Part shown: positions 1 to 7,382 of the stretch, one piece after another | Numbering within the stretch: the first letter of the stretch is position 1 | Layout of the letters: the number at the start of each line of letters is the position of its first letter | Assembly: GCA_902459845.2 (NCBI GenBank) | Contig: CABPSV020000588.1 | Span: 1 to 11,057, forward strand | Direction of reading: 5' to 3' | DNA length: 11,057 bases | Origin: Hepatocystis sp. ex Piliocolobus tephrosceles | Lineage: Eukaryota; Apicomplexa; Aconoidasida; Haemosporida; Plasmodiidae | Position numbers and translations under genes: made by a program | Notes under the pieces: generated by a model | Told to the model about the DNA's origin: nothing | Seen by the model: the letters and a program-made list of their open reading frames with translations, nothing else | The model's database searches: none

Positions 1-75
<75 letters not shown>
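1..75. repeat. (CTA)25 trinucleotide microsatellite
   Basis: About 25 perfect CTA units run from the left edge of the window and end in a C/T-rich junction followed by a T run at about 86-108. On the minus strand one frame is a string of TAG stops, while other frames would read as a homopolymer of Tyr, Thr, Ser or Val. I cannot tell whether it belongs to a neighbouring gene cut off by the window edge. It lies about 430 nt beyond the stop codon of the helicase-like gene. Confidence 0.95.
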
Positions 76-78
<3 letters not shown>

Positions 79-121
79 CTTCCTTTTTTTTTTTTTTTTT
101 TTTTTTTTCCAATATTTAAAA

Positions 122-262
122 GAGTAAAAAGAATAAAAAGAATAAAAAAAATAAAAAGAATAAAAAAAATAAAAAGAATAAAAAAAATAAAAAGAATAAA
201 AAAAATAAAAAGAATAAAAAGAATAAAAAGAATAAAAAGAATAAAAAGAATAAAAAGAATAA
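122..262. repeat. 9-bp tandem array (GAATAAAAA / AAATAAAAA)
   Basis: About 15 units of 9 bp, mostly GAATAAAAA, with an AAATAAAAA variant alternating with the main form in the left half and a pure run of the main form in the right half. Because the unit is a multiple of three, one plus-strand frame reads Asn-Lys-Lys repeatedly. That frame has no ATG and is closed by stops on both sides, so I do not call it coding. It sits in the 3' flank of the helicase-like gene. Confidence 0.9.
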
Positions 263-500
263 TTAAATTGTTATTTATTAATAATAAAAGCAAACACAAA
301 CATATTTAAAAATTAAAAATTCAAAATTATTTACCTTAATTTAGAAGGTTTGAAAAAAAAAGAAAAAAAAAAAAGAAAGAGACACACGTAACATAAATTT
401 ACTACAATAGAACTTGCAAGTGTATATATATATATATATATATATTATATTATATTATATATATTTTTTACATGGATAAATTGATATAAGCTATAGTACC

Positions 501-3500
501 CTAGAAATATGTTTTTTTTTGATGTTTTTTTTCTTTTATTTTGGCCTCTTCATCATATGTTGGCATTTTATCCAAAACGATTGTGTCCTGATCATATTGT
601 ACATTTTCTATATTCACATTTTTTTTCGTTTTTCGTTTTTTCGTTACGAGTTGTAAAGCCCCATCTTCCAATTTAGTCATAGTATTATACTCATTACTAT
701 CATACTGTTGTGTTTTTTTATTTGGGAATCTAGGTATTTTTTGAAATGGTTTTAAAATTCCTTTCTTAATTAATCTTTTACGCTCTATATCCATTTTATG
801 ATAAAAATATAATTTTTTGGATAAAATTTTATTTTTTTTACTTAAACAATTTCTTCTTGGTGATAAATGTAATGCTTTTCTCCCTCCTCTTTTATCATAT
901 TTTTTTTTTTTTTTTACAATATCATAATATTTGTATTGTAATTTAAGCATTTTACTAACTTTTTTATTCAAATTTTGAAAAATAATTTGTTTTTTATTAA
1001 CAGTTTTATCTATTATATCATTAACTATTGGAGTAGTTTTTTTATTAAAAAAAGAAGTTAATGTATTATTGTTATTATCACTATTTTTAACATTACTACT
1101 ATTTCCGTTTAATGATACATTGTTCATTTTATAAATATAATCATTAATATTATTACTTATATCGAAGTTTATTATTTTGCAATTATTAAACTGTACACCT
1201 CTACTAATTATATTAGTACAAATCAAAATATTTGTTTTTTTTTTTTTAAAATCACGATAATTTGAACTACGAGTTTTATAATCCATTTCGTTGTGAATAG
1301 AACTAACTTTATATTTTAACTCAGATAATATTTCACTTAAATTTATTACATTTTTTCTAGTATTACAAAAAATTACATACTGGTTTGAAAAATTATTCAT
1401 ATATTCTTTTATACTACCATTATTATTATTATTATTGTTATTATTGTTATTATTGTTGTTATAATGACTACTATCTCCTTTTACATTTTCTAAACTCTTA
1501 TCATTCAAAAGTTCAATTAACAAAGCAATTTTGTCCTTATTCTTGCTATTAATAAAAATATGTTTTATATCTTCTCTAATTTTGTGACTATCCATATTTA
1601 TTATATGTTGTATATATTTACTTTTTATATTATTATTTAAAAACTCACTTATACATACTGTTTTTGTTGCTGACACAAATATAGTAATTGGAATGTTTGA
1701 TTTTATTGTATTTTTTATATTTTCAATCCCTTCATCTTTTTTTATTTTTTCTAATTCTTTGTTGAGGTATTTCTTGCGTATATCATAAAAAGTGCTGCTA
1801 ACTTTGCTTTTCGTATCTTCACTTTTCGTATCTTCACTTTTGGAATCTTCACTTTTCGTATCTTCACTTTTCGTATCTTCACTTTTGGAATCTTCATTTT
1901 TATTACTCCCCTTTTTGTAATTGTCATTAGAAGGGACAGGATTAGTAATATTATTGTCACTAACTTCGTCTTTTTTCATTTTATTCAACTCAATTTCTTC
2001 ATCAATTTCATTTCTACATTTGTTAGCCTCTTCATCAATCGTAGTACTGATATTAACACTTGATCTTGTCCTTTTTCTACTGCTATGTTTTACTTTTTCA
2101 GACTCCAAATTATAATCCACCTTCTTCATTTTTTCATCAATACCAACACCAGTACCAACACCAGTACCAACACCAGTACCAACATCAGTACCAACACCAG
2201 TACCAACACCAGTACCAACACCAGTACCAACATCCATATAATCACTGTCCAATGTGGTTGCTCGAAAATAATACATATTTGTGTAACTTTTAATATGATT
2301 AAAAAGTAATTGTAACTTCTTTTCATTAAAGACGTTACATAATGTTTCAGCTTCTTCCACTATAAAATATTTTAAAAATTTTAAATTATATAAATGTTTA
2401 TTTTTATAATTATCTATTTTTTCAAAAATTTTATCTGGAGTCCCTATTATAATATCAACATTATAATTAACAAAACGCATTGTATTTTTTTTATTATTTT
2501 TTTTTATCATTTTTAAAAAATCGCCACTGTTTGAAAAAAAATAATTATTTTTTAAATTATCATTGTTGTTCATATTGTTGTTCATATTGCTGCTAATATT
2601 GCTGTTCATATTGCTGCTAATATTGCTGTTCATATTGCTGCTAATATTGCTGTTCATATTGCTGTTAATATTGCTGTTCATATTGCTGCTAATATTGCTG
2701 TTCATATTGCTGCTAATATTGCTGTTCATATTGCTGCTAATATTGCTGTTCATATTGTTGCTAATACTGCTGCTAATATTGTCCATACTTTCTTCACTCT
2801 GTTTCCCTTTCCAAGTTGATTCATTTCCCTCAAAATTACTCATGTGATATTTTTTAATTGATTTTTTTTTATTCAGATATCCACCAGCTAACAATTCAAG
2901 ATTTATATCAAACTGTTTTAAAAAATTAAATAAATCACATGCTGCTTCTCTTGTATTTGTTACAATAATTGCATATGGAAAAAATATGTTTTTTTTATGT
3001 TTTAAACAGTTTAATTTGTTATTTCTTTTATTTTTAATAAAACTACTATTTATATTATAATTATTATATTTTTTTATATGTATATATCTATTACGTATTT
3101 TATATTTTTCATAACTTACACTAAAAAACATATTATCTTTACGTTTTGCATGTCTCATTTTCTCTTTTTTACGAAATAATTTATTAGCATTTTTTTTATA
3201 ATTATATTTATTTAAAAAGTTATAAAAATTGCATAAATGTTTTATAATATATTCATTATTTGAGTAAAAGTTATGAAGTATTGGAAGAAAGTAACTAAGT
3301 GTTTTTCCTGTATTATAGGGACTTATAATAACATATACATCGTTAAAACATTGTTTAATTGTGTTATGTTCATTTGGGCTAGTATATCTTATACTATTAT
3401 TACTGACAATGTTACTTTCTTTTGACTCATGACTAATCTTATAACTCTTTTTTTCTTGTATATATTTATCAACTTCATAAAAATTACTTTTAGCGTTTAA

Positions 3501-4073
3501 ATTTTTTTTTAAATATGTATTAATATCCATTCGATTTTTTAATATTTCATTATATATATTTTTATTTTCATACATTCGTTGTGTGTTATATTGTTCAGCT
3601 GTATTTTCATTACTCTTTTGTAACAGTAGTGGTATTATACTTTTTTGAATTTGTGTTGGATTAAACAGTTTTAAAGCAGTTAATTTTAAATATATGTCTA
3701 TTTTAAAATTATATTCTAAAAAACTTTTTTTTACTATTTCTTCTTTTAACTTGGTATGATCTATTATTTTTTTTTTTTTTTCAAAAATTTCATTCATTAA
3801 GCTACCACTTCGTTTCTTATTATAATCACTTTCTTCATTTGTACCAACATATTTTGTATTATTCACATTAGTTGTTGAACTTCTATTTATATTGATTGTA
3901 TTATTTTCCTTACTCCTAATGTTAAACTCTCTTTTGGGTACTGCATTTTTTTTTTTTTTTTTTTTCCTTATATTTGGTATAGCTTGACTACTATAAAAAA
4001 AAACAATCGGTTTTTTAAAACATACTACATTTTCTTTTTTTTCTAATATGCGAAAAATTAAGCTCTTGATCAT
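501..4073 (-). CDS. divergent DEAD-box RNA helicase-like protein, 1190 aa, degenerate catalytic motifs
   Basis: This is a single-exon gene. The start is the first Met after an in-frame TAA 9 nt upstream (4083-4085), and the context is A-rich. The order of superfamily 2 helicase motifs is visible: Q motif FNPTQIQ (about 137-143), motif I SPYNTGKT (251-258), motif Ia TNTREAA (about 372-378), GG (about 397), motif Ib GTPDKIF (about 544), motif II as EEAE instead of DEAD (573-576), motif III SAT (801-803), motif IV VIFCNTRK (about 900), and motif V ICTNIISRGVQF (about 952). Where motif VI (HRIGRTGR in the family) should be, residues 979-990 read YIYKMNNVSLNG. Known in the family: motif II Asp/Glu and motif VI Arg act in ATP hydrolysis. 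Inferred: the fold and possibly RNA binding are kept, but ATPase activity is weak or absent. Asn, Ser/Asp/Lys and Gly/Thr/Val repeats are inserted between motifs, so the protein is about 2.5 times the usual core length. The basic, hydrophobic N-terminus (MIKSLIFRILEKK) could be an organelle presequence. The C-terminus is Lys-rich. Confidence 0.87.
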   Translation of the reverse strand: MIKSLIFRILEKKENVVCFKKPIVFFYSSQAIPNIRKKKKKKNAVPKREFNIRSKENNTININRSSTTNVNNTKYVGTNEESDYNKKRSGSLMNEIFEKKKKIIDHTKLKEEIVKKSFLEYNFKIDIYLKLTALKLFNPTQIQKSIIPLLLQKSNENTAEQYNTQRMYENKNIYNEILKNRMDINTYLKKNLNAKSNFYEVDKYIQEKKSYKISHESKESNIVSNNSIRYTSPNEHNTIKQCFNDVYVIISPYNTGKTLSYFLPILHNFYSNNEYIIKHLCNFYNFLNKYNYKKNANKLFRKKEKMRHAKRKDNMFFSVSYEKYKIRNRYIHIKKYNNYNINSSFIKNKRNNKLNCLKHKKNIFFPYAIIVTNTREAACDLFNFLKQFDINLELLAGGYLNKKKSIKKYHMSNFEGNESTWKGKQSEESMDNISSSISNNMNSNISSNMNSNISSNMNSNISSNMNSNINSNMNSNISSNMNSNISSNMNSNISSNMNNNMNNNDNLKNNYFFSNSGDFLKMIKKNNKKNTMRFVNYNVDIIIGTPDKIFEKIDNYKNKHLYNLKFLKYFIVEEAETLCNVFNEKKLQLLFNHIKSYTNMYYFRATTLDSDYMDVGTGVGTGVGTGVGTDVGTGVGTGVGTGVGIDEKMKKVDYNLESEKVKHSSRKRTRSSVNISTTIDEEANKCRNEIDEEIELNKMKKDEVSDNNITNPVPSNDNYKKGSNKNEDSKSEDTKSEDTKSEDSKSEDTKSEDTKSKVSSTFYDIRKKYLNKELEKIKKDEGIENIKNTIKSNIPITIFVSATKTVCISEFLNNNIKSKYIQHIINMDSHKIREDIKHIFINSKNKDKIALLIELLNDKSLENVKGDSSHYNNNNNNNNNNNNNNGSIKEYMNNFSNQYVIFCNTRKNVINLSEILSELKYKVSSIHNEMDYKTRSSNYRDFKKKKTNILICTNIISRGVQFNNCKIINFDISNNINDYIYKMNNVSLNGNSSNVKNSDNNNNTLTSFFNKKTTPIVNDIIDKTVNKKQIIFQNLNKKVSKMLKLQYKYYDIVKKKKKYDKRGGRKALHLSPRRNCLSKKNKILSKKLYFYHKMDIERKRLIKKGILKPFQKIPRFPNKKTQQYDSNEYNTMTKLEDGALQLVTKKRKTKKNVNIENVQYDQDTIVLDKMPTYDEEAKIKEKKHQKKTYF
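1419..1460 (-). repeat. polyasparagine tract (14 Asn codons) in the helicase-like protein
   Basis: Fourteen consecutive AAT/AAC codons lie just before motif IV in the C-terminal helicase lobe (about residues 872-885). Asn runs of this type are typical of AT-rich Plasmodium proteins. The AAC interruptions cluster at one end and the pure AAT run at the other, as expected from replication slippage. Confidence 0.95.
1806..1895 (-). repeat. 15-bp coding repeat, SED(T/S)K pentapeptide array
   Basis: Six units of the acidic/basic pentapeptide (SEDTK or SEDSK) lie around residues 727-756, between motifs II and III. The 15-bp unit keeps the reading frame. Two unit types alternate (Thr form and Ser form), which suggests duplication of a multi-unit block. 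It is probably a disordered, hydrophilic loop. Confidence 0.93.
2142..2230 (-). repeat. 12-bp coding repeat, Gly-Thr-Gly-Val array
   Basis: About seven copies of a 12-bp unit encode GTGV, with one GTDV variant, at about residues 615-644 after motif II. The sequence is GC-richer than its surroundings. The unit is a multiple of three, so copy-number change would not break the frame. Confidence 0.93.
2563..2790 (-). repeat. 24-bp coding repeat, Asn/Ser/Met/Ile octapeptide array
   Basis: The octapeptide NMNSNISS is repeated with few changes over about residues 430-503, between the GG motif and motif Ib. The DNA unit is about 24 bp. One copy carries Asn in place of Ser, and the array decays into plain Met/Asn at its C-terminal end. 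The long hydrophobic Leu/Ile/Phe frame on the opposite strand is a by-product of this repeat. Confidence 0.93.
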
Positions 4074-4117
4074 TTTTTTTTTTTATTTTTCCTTTTCATT
4101 ATTATGTGTTAAGAATT

Positions 4118-4169
4118 CTATATACATACGTCATATACATACATCATATACATACATCATATACATACG
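4118..4169. repeat. 13-bp tandem repeat, four copies
   Basis: The unit TCATATACATACA occurs in tandem at 4131-4143, 4144-4156 and 4157-4169 (last base changed), with a slightly diverged first copy at 4118-4130. It lies 45 to 96 nt upstream of the helicase-like start codon, so probably in its 5' UTR or core promoter. Confidence 0.88.
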
Positions 4170-4208
4170 TTTTATTTATATAAAATATGTATATTACGTA
4201 TAAAAATT

Positions 4209-4233
4209 GAGCGGGGGAAGGAGAGGAAGAGAT
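4209..4233. promoter_or_regulatory. G-rich purine tract upstream of the helicase-like gene
   Basis: A run of almost only purines with five consecutive G (4213-4217) and further GG steps lies about 135-160 nt upstream of the start codon. On the sense (minus) strand it is a C/T tract. It resembles, but does not exactly fit, the G-box described upstream of some Plasmodium heat-shock genes. A regulatory role is inferred only from position and from its contrast with the AT-rich surroundings. Confidence 0.3.
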
Positions 4234-4272
4234 AAAATGAATCACTTACATACAATTTGTTACTCTATTATC

Positions 4273-4330
<58 letters not shown>

Positions 4331-4403
4331 AGTTGAATACTTTTATGTACCATATATATATGTATATGCCACATTTTTGGCTTCTACTTCATTTGTTTAC
4401 TCG

Positions 4404-4504
4404 TTTTGTGATTTTTTTTGTGATATTTTTTATGATTTTTTTTGTGATATTTTTTATGATTTTTTTTGTGATTTTTTTTATGATTTTTTTTGTGATTTTT
4501 TTTA
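4404..4504. repeat. T-rich tandem repeat (TGA plus T run, about 12-15 bp)
   Basis: Repeated TGTGATTTTTTTT and ATGATTTTTTTT units lie to the right of the 45-base T run. They give a long Phe/Ile/Asp frame on the plus strand, which is low complexity, has no family resemblance and is not called as a gene. Confidence 0.8.
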
Positions 4505-4845
4505 TTTATCTTTCTTAGAAATTAATTATATAGTAGAGTGCTACATTTTTATATTCGCTTATTTACCTACATATGCATACATAATATATATATATATATA
4601 TATATATAGATCCGCCTTATTTGCTTTTTAATTTAATACATAAATTTTATAAAGTTACTTCTCAGAAAAATACTCCTGAAATGTTATTCACATTTACCCA
4701 TTTATTTATTGTAAATTATATACAAATATACATATATATATATGTACAACATATGCATAAAAAAAGTGTGAATAAAAAAAAAAATACTCAGATATTATAA
4801 TTTCATATGAACTTATTTTCAGCCCATGTACAGAACTCCAACGAA

Positions 4846-4879
<34 letters not shown>

Positions 4880-5180
4880 TATTTGCCTATATGAAAAAAA
4901 TATTAAAAAAAAGAAAAAAAAAATAGAAACATAATAGTGAGTCACTACCTCATAACCATAACAAAATAATAAACATAGGCAATAGATAAAAACTATTATT
5001 TTGTATATGTCATTTTATTTTTTATTTAAATAAAACCACGTTTATTTATTAATAAGAAAATTACAAAAAAAAAAAAAAAAACGGAGACTTTTTTTTTTTT
5101 TTTTTTTTAAGTAACATTTATATCTTTCTTTCTTCTGTTCGTTTTTTTTTATGTACACATTTGTACTTTGCAGTTGCACC

Positions 5181-5264
5181 TATTTATTTATTTGTCTATC
5201 TACTGATTTATTCATTGATTTACTTATTTATTTATTTATTTATTTGCCTATCTACTGATTTATT
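5181..5264. repeat. 32-bp direct repeat with a degenerate middle
   Basis: The segments 5181-5212 and 5233-5264 are identical except for one T/C change and share the core CTATCTACTGATTTATT. The sequence between them looks like a decayed partial copy plus TTTA microsatellite. It lies in the gap between S29 and the helicase-like gene. Confidence 0.82.
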
Positions 5265-5352
5265 TTTTTAATACAATAGTATAAAATCTTATCGAAACTT
5301 TTTTTTAAGAAAGTTAGAATATAAGATATGTTAAGCAAAATATGAAAAAGAA

Positions 5353-5379
5353 GCGACACTGTACGATATATTGTGTTGC
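5353..5379 (+). other. stem-loop-forming GC-richer island
   Basis: On the plus strand GCGACAC (5353-5359) pairs with GTGTTGC (5373-5379) through seven pairs, one of them G-U. A U-U mismatch follows, then three inner pairs (5361-5363 with 5369-5371) and a five-base loop (5364-5368). The G-U pairs would be C-A mismatches on the minus strand, so the fold favours a plus-strand RNA. The surrounding 5350-5397 is clearly richer in G and C than the rest of the gap. No known RNA family was recognised. Confidence 0.3.
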
Positions 5380-5410
5380 AACCATGTGAATGCGATATAT
5401 ATATATATAT

Positions 5411-5472
5411 GTACTAGTGTTATATATGTACTAGTGTTATATATGTACTAGTGTTATATATGTGCTAGTGTA
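5411..5472. repeat. 17-bp tandem repeat, about 3.6 copies
   Basis: The unit GTACTAGTGTTATATAT occurs at 5411-5427, 5428-5444 and 5445-5461, followed by a partial, diverged copy at 5462-5472. Each full unit contains the palindrome ACTAGT. It lies downstream of the S29 stop codon. Confidence 0.92.
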
Positions 5473-5484
5473 GCATACTATTAT

Positions 5485-5519
<35 letters not shown>

Positions 5520-5579
5520 GCGCGAATAAACGTTTTCTAATACTCTTTTATCACTTAACAGAGTTATAATATACATATA

Positions 5580-5587
5580 TGCATGCA
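5580..5587. promoter_or_regulatory. TGCATGCA palindrome, possible ApiAP2 site
   Basis: TGCATGCA matches the core recognised by the AP2-Sp type ApiAP2 factor of Plasmodium (established for that family). Here it lies about 1.5 kb upstream of the helicase-like start and 300 nt past the S29 stop. A single 8-mer in a region rich in GCAT-like steps can arise by chance, so the functional reading is weak. Confidence 0.2.
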
Positions 5588-5883
5588 AACAAGCAAATAT
5601 ATATGTACATACGCATGTATTGTATGCATATATATTTCACCAATTTCTGTTTTCTTCTTTTAAGGTTATGTATGAAAAAAAAAAGGCATATTTTTATATT
5701 TACTTATATAAACAAATATAAAAAGTTATATATACATACACCTTAAAAGAAACTGTCACTATTTTATTATTCGTACATTAAAAGAAAAAATTAAAAAAAA
5801 AAAAAAAAAAAAAAGTATAAATATAATGATACTTTTTAATCAGCAACTATATTATCAAGCTTTTATGGTTATATGCTATCCAT

Positions 5884-5893
5884 TTATCTAAAC

Positions 5894-5939
<46 letters not shown>

Positions 5940-6751
5940 TTAATCGCATTCATTTAATACGGATATTTACCATGTAAATTGTTTATGTATACGTATACGT
6001 AATTATATGTCCACAAAACTGAAGATAAAAGTTGTAAAATTAAAAAATATTTTTAATTTTTAAAATAAGTAATATATGAGCAAGCATTACTTTTTTAAAT
6101 CCAATAATATCGGCTCTTTCTCTAAAACACTGTCTACATATGTTGATGTTATACTTTCTTATAATGGCATGTTTGTTGGAGCATACTCGGCTAAAAAAAA
6201 AAAAAAAAAATGTCATTAAAAACATGTAAGAACACAGTTAAACGAAAAATTATATATATACATATATATGTACATATTCTTATTTTGTATTGCTGAAACA
6301 TAGAGGATTACAAAGAGTGGAAAGAGTTTTATTTTTCCGCATCTTCTCTTTTCTAATACATTTTTAGTGTTCATAAATTTTATTAAGATATTATGAATGT
6401 GCAATTATATTCATCATTTAATGATTTAATGGTGTTTTTTTTTTTTTTTTTTTTATTTAACTATTTATATAATAGATCGTAAATGTATTTTTATTGTTTA
6501 TACAGTTTTACACAATAACTCTTATTTTAAACTACTGCATTGTGGACGTATAAGTATTTTGAGATGATACACGAGTATACATACATGAATAAAATAAGTT
6601 ATATACGTATATGAATAAATGAACTAAAAATATACATACATACATATACATATGTATGTATATATATATATGTATATATATATACGTATGCTTACCATTG
6701 CCTGGATCCTGGGCCGTAGTTTTTTGGGTGAACGTTTTGAATGTATCCCAT
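5884..6751 (-). CDS. RPS29: 40S ribosomal protein S29 (uS14 family), 54 aa, three exons
   Basis: The exons are complement(6696..6751), (6091..6190) and (5884..5892), together 165 nt, or 54 codons plus stop. Exon 1 starts [18 protein letters not shown] and ends two bases into a Cys codon before a GTAAGC donor. Exon 2 follows an 18-base U tract and TAG, completes Cys19 and reads [20 protein letters not shown], then [13 protein letters not shown], before a GTAATG donor. Exon 3 follows a U40 tract and ACAG and encodes only Phe-Arg-stop. The zinc-ribbon ligands Cys19, Cys22, Cys37 and Cys40 are all present, and the length fits the eukaryotic family (about 56 aa). S29 sits in the head of the cytosolic small subunit near the mRNA path. 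Exons 1 and 2 are certain by family resemblance. Exon 3 is chosen because its acceptor is excellent and a short basic/aromatic end fits the family. Confidence 0.93.
5893..6090 (-). other. S29 intron 2 with a 40-base U tract
   Basis: This 198-nt intron has donor GTAATG (6090 downward) and acceptor ACAG (ending at 5893). An uninterrupted A run on the plus strand at 5897-5936 becomes U40 in the transcript, directly before the acceptor. A competing AG at 6019-6020 would instead give a longer tail ([11 protein letters not shown]). Reading through without splicing would add a hydrophobic tail. Both fit the family less well. Confidence 0.75.
6191..6695 (-). other. S29 intron 1 (505 nt)
   Basis: Donor GTAAGC at 6695 downward and acceptor TTTTAG ending at 6191 flank a long intron that splits the codon of Cys19, the first zinc ligand. 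It contains TA-rich repeats (6655-6685), a T run (6435-6454) and a more complex segment at about 6270-6420. That segment has a C-box-like ATGATGA on the minus strand (6411-6417) but no matching D box downstream, so I do not call a snoRNA. Confidence 0.85.
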
Positions 6752-7057
6752 TTTTTTATTTTACAAAATTTAAAAAGGAAGTTGAAATCTTAAATAATTT
6801 GAAGTAAATTTTTGGTAACAATAAAGCAATACTACTAAGTTATAATACAATATATATTATATATTCTTTAACTTGTTATAAATTTTTTATTTTATTTTTT
6901 TATTACTTTGCTAAAATGTTAAAAATATTTTAATTATATATTTTTTTTTTTTAAATGAACTTTTTATTATATAAATTTCAAAATTTTGATAAATTTTGCA
7001 AAAAAATGATTTACTTTATTTGTTTTATGTAATTTTTTTTTTTTTTATTAAACAAGC

Positions 7058-7111
<54 letters not shown>

Positions 7112-7226
7112 GTACATATTTAAATTAAAACTACTCGTATATATGTACATATGTATATATTTCTATATACCCATATAAACATTCCAGCTTCTTATCATTC
7201 ATATATACTTATGCGTATGTATGTAT

Positions 7227-7259
<33 letters not shown>

Positions 7260-7382
7260 CTCTTTTTTTACCTTTTCAAGTTTTGAACATACTTAAATAT
7301 GTTTTGTATTGTATACTGTTTTGTAGATACATTTTTTTATTAATGAAACGACAGAAACGACAATTATGTTAAGCAAAAAACG

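Larger units (their letters stand above)
1..500. other. 3' flank of the helicase-like gene, no gene seen
   Basis: Beyond the two tandem arrays this stretch holds AT-rich DNA with a purine-rich A run (350-380) and a TA microsatellite at about 421-460. The minus-strand TAG stop at 501-503 puts the 3' UTR of the helicase-like transcript here. I see no convincing exon or structured RNA. A GTAAAT donor-like site near 333 on the minus strand has no supporting reading frame. Confidence 0.7.
4074..5883. other. intergenic region between S29 and the helicase-like gene
   Basis: This 1.8-kb gap carries the promoter and 5' UTR of the helicase-like gene and the 3' UTR of the S29 gene, both on the minus strand. 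It contains a 45-base T run (4278-4322), T-rich repeats, several short tandem arrays, a 30-base T run (5486-5515), a G-rich island at 4209-4233, a hairpin island at 5353-5379 and a moderately complex stretch at about 4795-4842. I see no convincing coding exon. Transcription start and poly(A) sites cannot be placed from sequence alone. Confidence 0.75.

Noticed and set aside
2060..2326. Plus-strand Gln/Tyr/His or Asn/Thr/Ser repeat frames and a minus-strand Leu/Val repeat frame.
   Set aside because: All arise from the 12-bp Gly-Thr-Gly-Val coding array read in other frames.
2563..2847. Plus-strand Leu/Ile/Phe-rich frame resembling a membrane protein.
   Set aside because: It is the antisense reading of the NMNSNISS coding repeat in the helicase-like gene.
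4257..4631. Plus-strand frame of 124 codons starting with a Phe run.
   Set aside because: It is a translation of T45 and the TGA-plus-T repeats, has no domain, and lies in promoter DNA of the minus-strand gene.
4706..4945. Minus-strand frame of 79 codons with a more complex centre (about 4795-4842).
   Set aside because: Its ends are Phe and Ile/Tyr homopolymer-like sequence, there are no good splice sites around the centre, and I see no family resemblance.
4937..4945. GTGAGTCAC palindrome resembling an AP-1/Gcn4 site.
   Set aside because: It is a single short match, and I know of no bZIP factor of that type in Plasmodium.
6216..6404. Minus-strand 62-codon frame (starts [10 protein letters not shown]).
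   Set aside because: It lies inside S29 intron 1 between convincing splice sites and has no recognisable domain.
6411..6417. C/D snoRNA suggested by an ATGATGA box on the minus strand.
   Set aside because: No CTGA D box was found within a suitable distance downstream, and no terminal stem is visible.
6996..7178. Plus-strand 60-codon frame with a long Phe run.
   Set aside because: It is a translation of the T47 homopolymer.
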